This document shows positions 15,903 through 24,107 of a DNA stretch of 32,361 nucleotides, piece by piece. Origin of the DNA: Eubacterium pyruvativorans (GTDB lineage: Bacteria; Bacillota; Clostridia; Peptostreptococcales; Anaerovoracaceae). A model generated the notes under the pieces. That model had not been told where the DNA came from, ran no database searches, and was given only the letters and a program-made list of their open reading frames with translations. The stretch spans positions 1-32,361 of the forward strand of contig NZ_FNBF01000024.1 of the NCBI RefSeq assembly GCF_900102225.1. Direction: 5' to 3'. The translations under genes and the position numbers were made by a program. Numbering within the stretch: position 1 is the first letter of the stretch; the number at the start of each line of letters is the position of its first letter.

Positions 15903-18017
15903 CTACTGAGAAGAGTTCTTTCTGTTTCTCGCCAGATGTTTCGGCGAAACATTGCACCGCCTGCATCTCCGGTAGAACGTTGCCCTGCTCATACTCAGCA
16001 GTTCTGCCGCCTTCTCCGCATCGTAGCCGGAACGTTCCAGTGCATCCTCCAGAAGTTTCCGAATCTGATCTGTTTCTGCCCGGTCACGCTCCGAAATAAC
16101 CGGATCCTCGCCTTCCCGCCCCGGCTCAGTCCCTTCCATGACGGACGGGACTCCGGTAATATAAACGAAGTCATTCCGAACCAGCTTCTTTCCGGAGGCT
16201 GCATAGAAGGTTCTTTCGATTCCGTTCTGCAGTTCCCGCACATTCCCCGGCCACTGGTATGCTTCCAGGGCTTCACAGAAACCCGCATCCATTTCTTTCG
16301 ACTGCTCCGGATAATTCCGGTTGAAATTGTCCAGAAATACCCTCGCATCATATACAATATCCGCCCGGCGGTCTCTGAGCGGCGGGATTACCAGCCGCAG
16401 TACATTCAGTCTGTAATACAGGTCTTTTCGGAAATTCCCCCGCTCGGATTCCCTGCGCAAATCCCGGTTCGTAGCAGCGATAATCCTTACGTCCAGCCGG
16501 ATTTCCCGGCGTCCGCCAATCCTGCGGATACACAGTGTTTCCACCGCACGCAGCAGCTTGGCCTGAAATTCCAGCGGCATTTCTCCTATTTCATCCAGAA
16601 ACAGCGTTCCATGATTCGCCAGTTCGAATTTCCCTGGGTTCCCTTCTTTCCTGGCACCGGTGAACGCACCTTTCTCATAGCCGAACATTTCACTTTCCAG
16701 CAGATCCCGGGGCAGGGAAGCACAGTTGACTGCCACAAACGGTCCTTCTGCCCTTCGGCTCTCGTTATGAATCGACTGGGCGAAAAGCTCCTTCCCGGTT
16801 CCGCTCTCGCCTTCGATCAGGACGATACCGTCGTACCGCGCATATCTTCTCGCAAGTGCAATTGTTTTCAGCATCAGCGGATCCACTGCGAGAATATCCT
16901 CGAAATGATACTGCGCCACATTCCCCGTATACCGGTTGGCATAGTGAATCATTCTTTCCTGATGACGGATCGTCACCACGTAGTTTCGCATCCGGTCCAG
17001 AAACATGGAAATATTCATCCCGCAATGATATTCTTTTCCATCGAAAAGCATTCTGGTATTGTACGTGATGAAATTGTCCCCTTTCGTCTGCTTCGCCACA
17101 TTATCCCAATCCACATCCGGAGCCAGTGTACGGAAATCAACCCCTTTCAGCTCCTCTGCAAAGACATGGAATGTGGTCTGAAGCGACCGGTTGGCGAACA
17201 CGATTTCAAACTGTTCGTCCAGAACAACGATACTCTCTGCACTTTCATTCAATGTAGAGTGCAAAAGTTTCGTCGTTCGCTTCTGCTTCAGCATCCCTTC
17301 AATACTGAAAGCCGCCGCCACCACCAATCCCAGCGTATGAGGGTTCTTCTTTCTGTAATCATCACAGGACAGATCAATGCATCCCACCAATTCACCGTTC
17401 ATCCCGTGAATCGGCGCTGCGGAACAGGTCCACCCGTGCTGCACCCTGCAGAAATGCTCTGCACCCATGGTCTGAATCGGTGTATCATAATCCAGCGCAA
17501 TTCCGATGGCATTACTGCCGACCTGAAGGTCACTCCACAGTGCGCCAACCTTGAAATTCAGGACATCCTGCATCTCATCCGTCAGAGAGTCCCCCATCGT
17601 TTCCAGAACGTATCCCACACTGTCCGTCAATACGAAGAAAAAGCCGCTGTCATTGATAATATCGTATACACTTTGCATGATGGGAATGGCGATATCGATC
17701 AATTCCCGGTTTTCATTCAGAATACTCCGGAACACATCCTTGTCGATTACCTTTCCCTTCCCCGCATCATGGCTGGTACCCGCCGCCCGGCATTTTTCCC
17801 AGGACCTGGCGATGACAGGATTCAGCCCTGGATCAATCTCTCCCGACTCGATATACCGATCCCAGTACCCTTTCTTTCTGAGGAACTCTTCCTCTACTGT
17901 CTCTCTGAGACCCCTTCCGTCTTGCTCTGCCATCACGATATTCGCCCCCCTTCTCATGATTTCCGGCTCCCCTTCTGCGAGGAAGCAGAAATCGGCTTCC
18001 CTGTCGCATTTTCTCAT
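15903..18017 (-). CDS. acoR: AcoR-type sigma-54-dependent transcriptional activator
   Basis: This roughly 704-residue enhancer-binding protein has a GAF-like sensor region (about 110-250 from this start), a PAS-like region (260-350), an AAA+ domain and a Fis-type HTH. The AAA+ domain carries Walker A GESGTGKE, the sigma-54 contact loop GAFTGA and Walker [10 protein letters not shown]; the HTH segment is [18 protein letters not shown] near the end. It is expected to sense acetoin or a related signal and switch on the aco operon. Start choice is uncertain: the frame is open to an ATG at 18089, but that region holds the predicted promoter. The ATG at 18017 has AAAGG eight bases upstream; 17957 and 17933 are alternatives. 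All catalytic motifs are intact. Confidence 0.9.
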   Translation of the reverse strand: MRKCDREADFCFLAEGEPEIMRRGANIVMAEQDGRGLRETVEEEFLRKKGYWDRYIESGEIDPGLNPVIARSWEKCRAAGTSHDAGKGKVIDKDVFRSILNENRELIDIAIPIMQSVYDIINDSGFFFVLTDSVGYVLETMGDSLTDEMQDVLNFKVGALWSDLQVGSNAIGIALDYDTPIQTMGAEHFCRVQHGWTCSAAPIHGMNGELVGCIDLSCDDYRKKNPHTLGLVVAAAFSIEGMLKQKRTTKLLHSTLNESAESIVVLDEQFEIVFANRSLQTTFHVFAEELKGVDFRTLAPDVDWDNVAKQTKGDNFITYNTRMLFDGKEYHCGMNISMFLDRMRNYVVTIRHQERMIHYANRYTGNVAQYHFEDILAVDPLMLKTIALARRYARYDGIVLIEGESGTGKELFAQSIHNESRRAEGPFVAVNCASLPRDLLESEMFGYEKGAFTGARKEGNPGKFELANHGTLFLDEIGEMPLEFQAKLLRAVETLCIRRIGGRREIRLDVRIIAATNRDLRRESERGNFRKDLYYRLNVLRLVIPPLRDRRADIVYDARVFLDNFNRNYPEQSKEMDAGFCEALEAYQWPGNVRELQNGIERTFYAASGKKLVRNDFVYITGVPSVMEGTEPGREGEDPVISERDRAETDQIRKLLEDALERSGYDAEKAAELLSMSRATFYRRCRRCNVSPKHLARNRKNSSQ

Positions 18018-18029
18018 TCCAAGAACCTT

Positions 18030-18067
18030 TGTATTTTCAATTATACAATATGACCGGTTTTTCTCAA
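18030..18067 (-). promoter_or_regulatory. Predicted acoR sigma-70 promoter overlapped by a TGTAT-N8-ATACA dyad
   Basis: On the minus strand TTGAGA (18067-18062) and TATAAT (18045-18040) are 16 bp apart. The dyad TGTAT-N8-ATACA at 18030-18047 covers the -10 box, so a bound regulator would block this promoter, pointing to autorepression. The -35 box coincides with one of the TTCTCAA repeats read on the other strand. Confidence 0.5.
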
Positions 18068-18155
18068 CAGAACATTCATTAATTCTCAAAAATCCGTTTT
18101 TTCAATGTCTCGATGCAACCCGAACCGATCAATTCTCAAAATTAGATGAATTCCC

Positions 18156-18184
18156 TTGACATATCCCGGACCGCGCACTAATAT
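18156..18184 (+). promoter_or_regulatory. Predicted strong sigma-70 promoter for the dehydrogenase-rpoN pair
   Basis: TTGACA (18156-18161) and TAATAT (18179-18184) are separated by exactly 17 bp, close to consensus. TTCTCAA (18133-18139) lies just upstream and a 24-bp dyad lies directly downstream. The leader to the first gene would be about 125 nt. Confidence 0.7.
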
Positions 18185-18193
18185 ATAAACAAC

Positions 18194-18217
18194 GATTGTA
18201 TTATTTTCAATACAATC
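18194..18217. promoter_or_regulatory. Dyad TGTAT-N8-ATACA downstream of the dehydrogenase promoter
   Basis: Perfect 9-bp arms GATTGTATT and AATACAATC enclose six bases. It starts 10 bp after the -10 box, the place of a repressor operator. It shares the core TGTAT-N8-ATACA with the sites at 15782-15799 and 18030-18047, suggesting one regulator for the whole locus. Confidence 0.65.
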
Positions 18218-18317
18218 TATCTTCTCACCCGCTTCCGACCGATTCTCAAATGAACGTTTCAATCCGAGCCGTTATCCGGAAACACCAGCCGGATAGAAAG
18301 AACAGGAAGTGTGGAAA

Positions 18318-19427
18318 ATGAGAACCAAATTATTCCGTGCCCCGCTGAAATACGTGCAGGGCGAAAACTGTCTTCTGAAATTTCATGATGAAACCTGCGA
18401 TCTGGGAAGCAAATTCCTGTTTATCTGCTCCCGGAGCGCGCACCGGACCACGAGGCCGCTGATCGAAGAGAGCTTCGAAGGAACAGAAACAACCAGGCAT
18501 TACGAGGTCTTCGGCGGAAAGAGTTCCGTCGGCGAAATCGAGAAAATGCGGAAAATCGTCCGGGACGAAGGAATTGAAGTCATTGTCGGCGCCGGCGGCG
18601 GGTCCGCCATCGACACAGCGAAGGCAACGGCACACTACGAGCACAAACCTGTAGTGATCATCCCGACCGTATGCGCCACAGATGCAGCATGCACCGGTCT
18701 CTCCGTCATTTACAATGATGACGGAACGTTCCTTCAGTATCTGTTTTACCCCAAGAATCCGGACTGTGTCATGGTTGACTCCGGAATCATCGCCAACGCA
18801 CCGGTTCGATTCCTGATATCGGGAATGGGCGATGCCCTGGGGACCTACTTCGAAGCCCGGGTCTGCGAAGCAGTTGATGCGCCGAGTCTGGAAGGAATGG
18901 CTCTTCCGGAGGACCGGGGCGGCGTTGCCTCCGCATCCATGGCTCTGTGCGAGCGCTGTTATGACAATCTGCTGGAATACGGGCTTCAGGCGAAGACCGC
19001 ATGCGAGAATCATTGTGTCACCATCCCATTCGAGAAAATCCTTGAAACGAATACCTACCTCTCAGGTGTCGGCGCAGATAACGGCGGCCTGGCAGTCGCC
19101 CATTCCGTCTACAACGGACTGACCATTCTGGACGAACTGACCGCAATGCACGGAGAATGTGTCGCCTTCGGCACAATTACGCAGCTGATCCTCGAGGCAG
19201 CACCGCGTGAGGAATTGGAAGAAGTCATGAACTTCTGCCATGAAGTCGGTCTTCCATGCACACTGGCGGAAATGGGGATCTCCGACAAAGACCACCTCAT
19301 GCAGGCGGCCGAAAAAGCATGTGCGCCGGGAGAAAGTATCCACTTCATGCCGGGTGATGTGACGCCGCAGCAACTCTATGCAGCCATGCTCACAGCTGAC
19401 GCACTGGGCAATCAGTACTATGACTGA
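18318..19427 (+). CDS. gldA: Iron-containing (glycerol dehydrogenase-type) alcohol dehydrogenase
   Basis: This 369-residue GldA-type NAD-dependent dehydrogenase has the dinucleotide motif VGAGGGSAIDTAKA near 95-108. Metal ligands are seen in GMGDALGTYFEAR (Asp), AVAHSVYNGL (His) and MHGECVAFG (His). Family members oxidise glycerol and also interconvert 2,3-butanediol, acetoin and diacetyl. Beside the acetoin genes the latter role is more likely, but the substrate cannot be read from sequence. The ATG at 18318 has AGGAAG eight bases upstream; a GTG at 18309 overlaps that site and is rejected. It is transcribed away from acoR, from a near-consensus promoter, and is followed by rpoN after 34 bp. 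Confidence 0.88.
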   Translation: MRTKLFRAPLKYVQGENCLLKFHDETCDLGSKFLFICSRSAHRTTRPLIEESFEGTETTRHYEVFGGKSSVGEIEKMRKIVRDEGIEVIVGAGGGSAIDTAKATAHYEHKPVVIIPTVCATDAACTGLSVIYNDDGTFLQYLFYPKNPDCVMVDSGIIANAPVRFLISGMGDALGTYFEARVCEAVDAPSLEGMALPEDRGGVASASMALCERCYDNLLEYGLQAKTACENHCVTIPFEKILETNTYLSGVGADNGGLAVAHSVYNGLTILDELTAMHGECVAFGTITQLILEAAPREELEEVMNFCHEVGLPCTLAEMGISDKDHLMQAAEKACAPGESIHFMPGDVTPQQLYAAMLTADALGNQYYD

Positions 19428-19461
19428 TGCCGGAGTTTCCATGGAATGACAGGGGGCAAAT

Positions 19462-20844
19462 ATGAGCAGCGGGAAATTGCAGCTGACGCAGGGACAGTCG
19501 CAACAATTATCCGGGGAAATGCTTCAGTCCCTCCATGTCCTCCAGATGAACCGGGAGGATCTGTCGGCATACATCCGTGAAGAAGTCGAAAAGAACCCCG
19601 TTCTGGAATCTGATTTCATGGCGGCACCCGGAAGAAATGAGAGCCTGGAGGTCTATTCCTCCGGTTCTCATTTTCATAACGACGATGAAACCCATCCTGA
19701 TCTCTCCCAGTATGTCAGTTCCGAAACTTCTCTGGAAGAGTATCTGACAGAGCAACTGGGAGTCCTGGATCTTACCGATCCCCTCCGCTCTCTCTGCCTT
19801 CACATCATCGGTGATCTGGACGAACGGGGGTATCTGTGTGAAACGACGGACGAACTGGCAAAGGAATGCGGAACCGGCGTTCGGGAAATCCAGGCTGCGC
19901 TGAAAGTTGTTCAATCACTGGATCCTGCTGGAATCGCTGCCGGAACCTTACAAGAATGTCTGCTCCTCCAGCTGGATGCCCTGGGGGAGAAAACGCCTGA
20001 AATGGAACTCCTGGTGAACCGGATGCTGAATGATGCCGCATCAGGAAAGACCGCATCCATTGCGAAGAAATTAGGTGTCAGCCGCAGGGAGGCCGCACAG
20101 ATGATCCGCCGGCTCCGGAGACTGACCCCCTATCCAGGCGAATCCATAGGGAACCGGGAAATGATCCAGTATATTATCCCCGATCTGATTCTGGAGCGGG
20201 ATGATCATCAACTCCGTCTTCGCTATAACGAAAATGGTATTCCTTCACTGACTTTCAGCCCGTTCTACCAGGAAATGCTTCACCGGGAAACCGAAAATGC
20301 CGAAGTACAGAAATATCTGTCCGGACAATTCCAGTCGGGCCGGGAACTGCTCCGCCAATTGGACCAGCGAAAATCCACCACACTTCGGGTGGCAGCCGCA
20401 ATTCTCCGCCACCAGGAGAACTTCCTGCGCATCGGACCCGCCGGGCTTGCACCGCTGACCCAATCCGAAATTGCAGACGAGACGGGTCTCAGCCGCTCTA
20501 CAATTTCCAGGACTGTAAACGGAAAATATCTCCAATGCAGCCAGGGGATTTACGAACTGAAATTTTTCTTCAGCAAGGCCCTGGAATTGAACGTAGATGC
20601 GCCCGGCGAAGACCCGGAGATCAGCGCCGTGAGCATTCGCTCCCTCATCCGGAGGATCATCCGGAATGAACCGCCGGATCATCCACTGACTGACCGTCAG
20701 ATCACCTCTGAACTGAGCCGGAGAGGAATACAGATATCCTGCCGCACTACCACAAAATACCGCATGCAGGAAGGCATCCTTCCTTCTTACCGGAGAAAGA
20801 GGGAATGTTCTGGTGATGACTCGCACATAATAACAAAGAAATGA
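19462..20844 (+). CDS. rpoN: RNA polymerase sigma-54 factor
   Basis: This 460-residue sigma-54 directs RNA polymerase to -24/-12 promoters that need an activator such as AcoR. The N-terminal activator-contact region is Gln/Leu-rich (LQLTQGQSQQLSGEMLQSLHVLQM), and the core-binding region follows. The HTH reads LTQSEIADETGLSRSTISRTVNGKYLQCSQGIYELKFFFS (in part). The RpoN box near 426-434 reads SCRTTTKYR where the family has (A/S)RRTVAKYR: the first Arg is Cys427, and Val-Ala is Thr-Thr. Length is slightly short but complete. GGGGG precedes the ATG. It is probably co-transcribed with the dehydrogenase gene; having sigma-54 inside an aco locus suggests a dedicated or main copy. Confidence 0.92.
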   Translation: MSSGKLQLTQGQSQQLSGEMLQSLHVLQMNREDLSAYIREEVEKNPVLESDFMAAPGRNESLEVYSSGSHFHNDDETHPDLSQYVSSETSLEEYLTEQLGVLDLTDPLRSLCLHIIGDLDERGYLCETTDELAKECGTGVREIQAALKVVQSLDPAGIAAGTLQECLLLQLDALGEKTPEMELLVNRMLNDAASGKTASIAKKLGVSRREAAQMIRRLRRLTPYPGESIGNREMIQYIIPDLILERDDHQLRLRYNENGIPSLTFSPFYQEMLHRETENAEVQKYLSGQFQSGRELLRQLDQRKSTTLRVAAAILRHQENFLRIGPAGLAPLTQSEIADETGLSRSTISRTVNGKYLQCSQGIYELKFFFSKALELNVDAPGEDPEISAVSIRSLIRRIIRNEPPDHPLTDRQITSELSRRGIQISCRTTTKYRMQEGILPSYRRKRECSGDDSHIITKK

Positions 20845-20867
20845 CCTTCACCGCACCTTTCTTTTTT
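20835..20867 (+). terminator. Possible weak terminator after rpoN
   Basis: AAAGAAA (20835-20841) can pair with TTTCTTT (20858-20864), followed by more T. The stem is all A-T apart from one G-C pair, so termination would be weak. It overlaps the rpoN stop. Nothing else is evident before the next gene at 20918. Confidence 0.3.
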
Positions 20868-20917
20868 CTGTTTCTCGGTATAGAATGAACGAAAAACAGC
20901 GAAGCGGAGAGTGTGAG

Positions 20918-21418
20918 ATGAAAGAATACAAGAAGTTAGAGAAGAATGCATTGAAATACATGTATGTGATCAGCGGGATTGGCATTGTGGTTTACGGGGT
21001 GATCTTCCTGGGGATTGCGGCGAACCTCTGGTTCGGATGGTTTTTCCCGGGCATCCCCCATCGGCGGATTGTGGCGGGCATTGTACTGGCGCTTTATGCA
21101 GTGCTAACTGTGACAAAGCTGGTGTCGCCGAAAATACTATATCATTGGTACAGGTATGCCATTAATGAGGAAGAGATCAATATCCGTTCCGGGGTATTCG
21201 TGAAAAAGACTGCGATCGTGCCGATCGAGCGGGTGCAGAAGATCGAGATGAGCCGGGGACCGATCGAGCGGAGATACGGCCTGGCGTCGGTTTCCGTTGT
21301 GACGGCAGGCGGCGATGTGGATGTGCAGTATCTGCCGGCAGCGGAGGCGGAGGAGATTGCAGCGTCCCTGAAGCGCAAGGTGAGCCGGATCGCCCGGGGA
21401 AGGGAGGTTCAGGCATGA
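20918..21418 (+). CDS. ydbS: YdbS-like membrane protein with bacterial PH domain
   Basis: This 166-residue protein has two membrane segments (about residues 15-38 and 53-72). A bPH2 domain follows, with the typical RYAINEEEINIRSGVFVKKTAIVPIERVQKIEMSRGPIERRYG core. It matches the YdbS half of the YdbS-YdbT pair of Bacillota, membrane proteins linked to envelope defence against some antimicrobial peptides; the mechanism is unknown. The ATG at 20918 has GGAG eight bases before it, whereas the ATG at 20885 has no site. Its stop overlaps the next start (ATGA), so the pair is co-translated. Confidence 0.8.
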   Translation: MKEYKKLEKNALKYMYVISGIGIVVYGVIFLGIAANLWFGWFFPGIPHRRIVAGIVLALYAVLTVTKLVSPKILYHWYRYAINEEEINIRSGVFVKKTAIVPIERVQKIEMSRGPIERRYGLASVSVVTAGGDVDVQYLPAAEAEEIAASLKRKVSRIARGREVQA

Positions 21419-22875
21419 ATGAGAACGAGCGGATTGTTTACCGCAGCCATTTCAGCGTTCTGCTTACGAAAGCGACCGGTGTACTGGCCGCACTGGCCGT
21501 ACTCATCGTAACCAACCTGCGGGATGCGGAACGCATTTTCCGGGAATTGAAGGCGACCGGTGGCATCCCGTCCCGGTACAATCCGGTCCTGATGGGGCTC
21601 CTCGTACTGCTCGCATTCCTGGCGGCACTGGCGGTGAGGCGCTGGTGGCGGACGTACATCATCCTGGACGGAACGAACCTGATTGTGCATCGGGCGACCA
21701 TGATTGACAGACAAAACATGATCGACCTGGCGACCGTATCCAGTGTTAATCTGGAACAGAACCTGCTGCAGATGATACTCGGCGTCTACCGCATCCGCAT
21801 TGATACGAATTCAGCTTCGACGGCAGAAGATACCGACGTGGATCTGGTTCTGGCCCGGAACAAGGCGGAGGAATTCAAAAAGCTGGTGATGAGCCGGATG
21901 GGGACGGAAGATCCGGTGCCGGTCAATCCGCAGGAGCTGTATCATAACGGCATTTCCTTCAGCACGGGAGTGGTGCTTCGCCATGCGCTGTTCTCCACCA
22001 GTATCGCCGGCCTTCTGATCGGTGTGGCCGGACTGGCGCTGGGCAGCGGTATGCTGATCGATGATATGCACGGCATCGATACCACCAGCCCCGGGAAGTT
22101 TCTGACCAGTCTAGTGGTGCTCCTTGTGGCGGTCTGGTCATTGATCGGCCCTCCTGTCAAAAGCTTTCTGCATCTATATGATTTCCGCTGCATGAGGCAC
22201 GAGGATTCCCTGCGCCTTGCGTACGGACTGACAAAAAGACAGGATTTTTCGATTCCGGTCAGCAAGATTCATGCCGTAACGGTGAAGCAGGGTTTTCTGG
22301 CCCGGATTTTCGGTTACGAAGAACTGCAAATCGCTGTGATCGGGATGGGTGATGATGACGACGAGGTATGCAATCTTTCCCTCTATCTGAAGTGGGACAG
22401 AATCGCCCCGCTTATGAACCGGCTGCTGCCGGAGTATGAGCAGCTTTATCAAATGGAATGGGAACGAAAGCGGGGGGTGCTGACAGCAGTCGACACGGTA
22501 CGTTATGTGCTGATCACATCGGCGGTGGTGGCGATCGCCTGGCTTATGATCCCTTTGTCCTTCCACTGGAAACTGATGATTGCAGCAGGAGTCCCCGCCG
22601 CTGCAGCAGTGATTTCTGTGTTCGCAGGCGCAACAGCGGGTCTCGGTCTGGCGGAGAATGGCGTTGTCGTCCGGAAGGGCATCTTCAACGCGGCGCGGAC
22701 GCTGGTCTATTATGAAAAACTCCAGACAATGCGCTACGACGGCGGGCCGGTCTGGCGTCATTTCGGTGTCAGCGAAGGCGTGCTCACGATGTACGGCGGA
22801 ACCTTCGGATCCACCCTGTCGGTGGACGCTTTCCCGACTGCGAAATTCGAAGAGATCGCACGCCGCATGTGCTGA
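21415..22875 (+). CDS. ydbT: YdbT-like membrane protein with repeated bacterial PH domains
   Basis: This 486-residue membrane protein appears to carry three bPH2-type repeats, with cores at about 75-155 (TYIILDGTNLIVHRATMIDRQNMIDLATVSSVNLEQ, in part), 255-325 (YGLTKRQDFSIPVSKIHAVTVKQG) and 410-480 (GVVVRKGIFNAARTLVYYEKLQTMRYD). Hydrophobic segments separate them near 15-35, 45-65, 180-235 and 360-405. Order, length and the overlap with the preceding gene fit YdbT. AGGGAGG lies upstream of the ATG. A partner role with YdbS in the membrane is inferred. Confidence 0.8.
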   Translation: MNENERIVYRSHFSVLLTKATGVLAALAVLIVTNLRDAERIFRELKATGGIPSRYNPVLMGLLVLLAFLAALAVRRWWRTYIILDGTNLIVHRATMIDRQNMIDLATVSSVNLEQNLLQMILGVYRIRIDTNSASTAEDTDVDLVLARNKAEEFKKLVMSRMGTEDPVPVNPQELYHNGISFSTGVVLRHALFSTSIAGLLIGVAGLALGSGMLIDDMHGIDTTSPGKFLTSLVVLLVAVWSLIGPPVKSFLHLYDFRCMRHEDSLRLAYGLTKRQDFSIPVSKIHAVTVKQGFLARIFGYEELQIAVIGMGDDDDEVCNLSLYLKWDRIAPLMNRLLPEYEQLYQMEWERKRGVLTAVDTVRYVLITSAVVAIAWLMIPLSFHWKLMIAAGVPAAAAVISVFAGATAGLGLAENGVVVRKGIFNAARTLVYYEKLQTMRYDGGPVWRHFGVSEGVLTMYGGTFGSTLSVDAFPTAKFEEIARRMC

Positions 22876-22886
22876 GTGAGGTGACG

Positions 22887-22907
22887 GCCGGTTTCCGCTG
22901 AAACGGC
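22887..22907. terminator. Hairpin between convergent genes
   Basis: GCCGGTTTC (22887-22895) and GAAACGGC (22900-22907) form a stem with one bulged G, in the 31-bp gap between the converging ydbT-like and XRE genes. No T run is present on either side, so its strength is doubtful. Confidence 0.3.
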
Positions 22908-23899
22908 TATCTCTTCCTTGCGACCGCCTTCATGATCTCTTTGTATGCAGCGTGAAGAACGCCGGCGATCGGCCATACAATCCATGTGTACTGCCATCCG
23001 TTGTTGATGAAGCTCCATCCCAGATAGACCGCCAGAGCAATTGCCCAGTATATGCCGTCGTACCGGCCGGCTTTCTTGCTGAGCCTTGTGTAGTCCCCCT
23101 CTTCAAGGAGTTTGTCGAATCCGCCCTGTCTGATACAGGTGAGCACGATCATCTTCACACCAATCGCATCGGTGACCAGGAGCGCTGCAACCCCCACGAC
23201 CGGCAGGACGTCCGTATTGTTCGAATATCCGGCCAGCTCCATGATGACCAGCGGGATCGCAGAGATCACACAAAGCATGATACCGATGATCAGCAGCCGG
23301 CTGTGGGTCTCCACATAGTCACTGCAGCGCTCCCTGACCATACCGCTGACGCCGTATTCGGTATCGATGTTTGTATTCTCGAGGTACTCGAACGGCTTGC
23401 CGCTCATCATGGTTTTCAGGAAAAGCCCCACCGCAGCTGCAACCATGATGAGCAGAACCACAAGTCCTCCGATGCCTGCGAACGTTTCATCCATCGGGAT
23501 CTTCTCTGCCCCGGCCAGTCCGGTCATGACAATCATGATCACAGGAGAGAGGATGCAGAGCATCACCCCTGTCGATACCCGGGAGGCAGCCTTTTCATTA
23601 TGAACGAGAAACGCATTCGCCTCCTCCATACTTACGCTTCTTACCAGGTCCTCACCGAGGCCGCTGTCCACAGGCACCGCCTCCGGCGGGGTCACAGTCT
23701 CGATCTCATCCCGGAGAAGATAGTCTGTGCTCACCCCGAACAGATCGGACATCTGGACGATCTTTTTCATGTCAGGCACAGCCTGGGCACCTTCCCATTT
23801 TGACACCGACTGTCTCGATACACCCAGTTTCCCTGCCAGCTCTTCCTGGGACCAGCCGTTTTTCTTTCTGTTTTCGATGATCTTATCTGCGATGATCAT
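22907..23899 (-). CDS. XRE-family regulator with C-terminal membrane domain
   Basis: This 330-residue protein has an N-terminal Cro/CI-type HTH (residues about 5-60; WSQEELAGKLGVSRQSVSKWEGAQAVPD) and a long C-terminal part with about six hydrophobic segments (about 108-130, 140-165, 205-228, 235-260, 285-300, 305-320). HTH proteins fused to membrane regions of this type are common in Clostridia and often sense envelope stress; the ligand is unknown here. Its position back to back with the PH-domain pair makes it a candidate regulator of it. A possible -10 box (TATTATACT) lies near 24067 on the minus strand, and repeated GGCGGTTGC motifs occur in the 208-bp upstream gap. Confidence 0.8.
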   Translation of the reverse strand: MIIADKIIENRKKNGWSQEELAGKLGVSRQSVSKWEGAQAVPDMKKIVQMSDLFGVSTDYLLRDEIETVTPPEAVPVDSGLGEDLVRSVSMEEANAFLVHNEKAASRVSTGVMLCILSPVIMIVMTGLAGAEKIPMDETFAGIGGLVVLLIMVAAAVGLFLKTMMSGKPFEYLENTNIDTEYGVSGMVRERCSDYVETHSRLLIIGIMLCVISAIPLVIMELAGYSNNTDVLPVVGVAALLVTDAIGVKMIVLTCIRQGGFDKLLEEGDYTRLSKKAGRYDGIYWAIALAVYLGWSFINNGWQYTWIVWPIAGVLHAAYKEIMKAVARKR

Positions 23900-23973
23900 T
23901 TTCTTCCTCCATGGTTCATTGCGGTTTTACACGCTGACTGATTTCTCTTTCTGCACCAATGGTACGATCGAAA

Positions 23974-24024
23974 GGCGGTTGCGCGCCACCAACCAGGCTT
24001 TTCAATCTGTCAACCGGCGGTTGC
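23974..24024. repeat. Direct repeat GGCGGTTGC and palindrome upstream of the XRE gene
   Basis: GGCGGTTGC occurs at 23974-23982 and 24016-24024, 42 bp apart (about four helical turns). The second copy is part of the palindrome CAACCG-G-CGGTTG (24011-24023), and the first is followed by CAACC at 23990. This is a plausible operator for the HTH protein encoded downstream. The repeats are seen; the binding is inferred. Confidence 0.4.
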
Positions 24025-24107
24025 TTTCATGGCTTTTCAACAGAAAACAATGTTTACATAAGTATAATATCTGACAGGAACTTCGTCCACCAGCGGGTTT
24101 TTTCACC

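Noticed and set aside
15897-18053. A 718-codon open frame on the plus strand opposite acoR
   Set aside because: It is antisense to a gene with intact AAA+ and HTH motifs, has no ribosome binding site or family resemblance, and similar long shadows occur opposite jetA (5682-6953) and jetC. Codon composition explains it.
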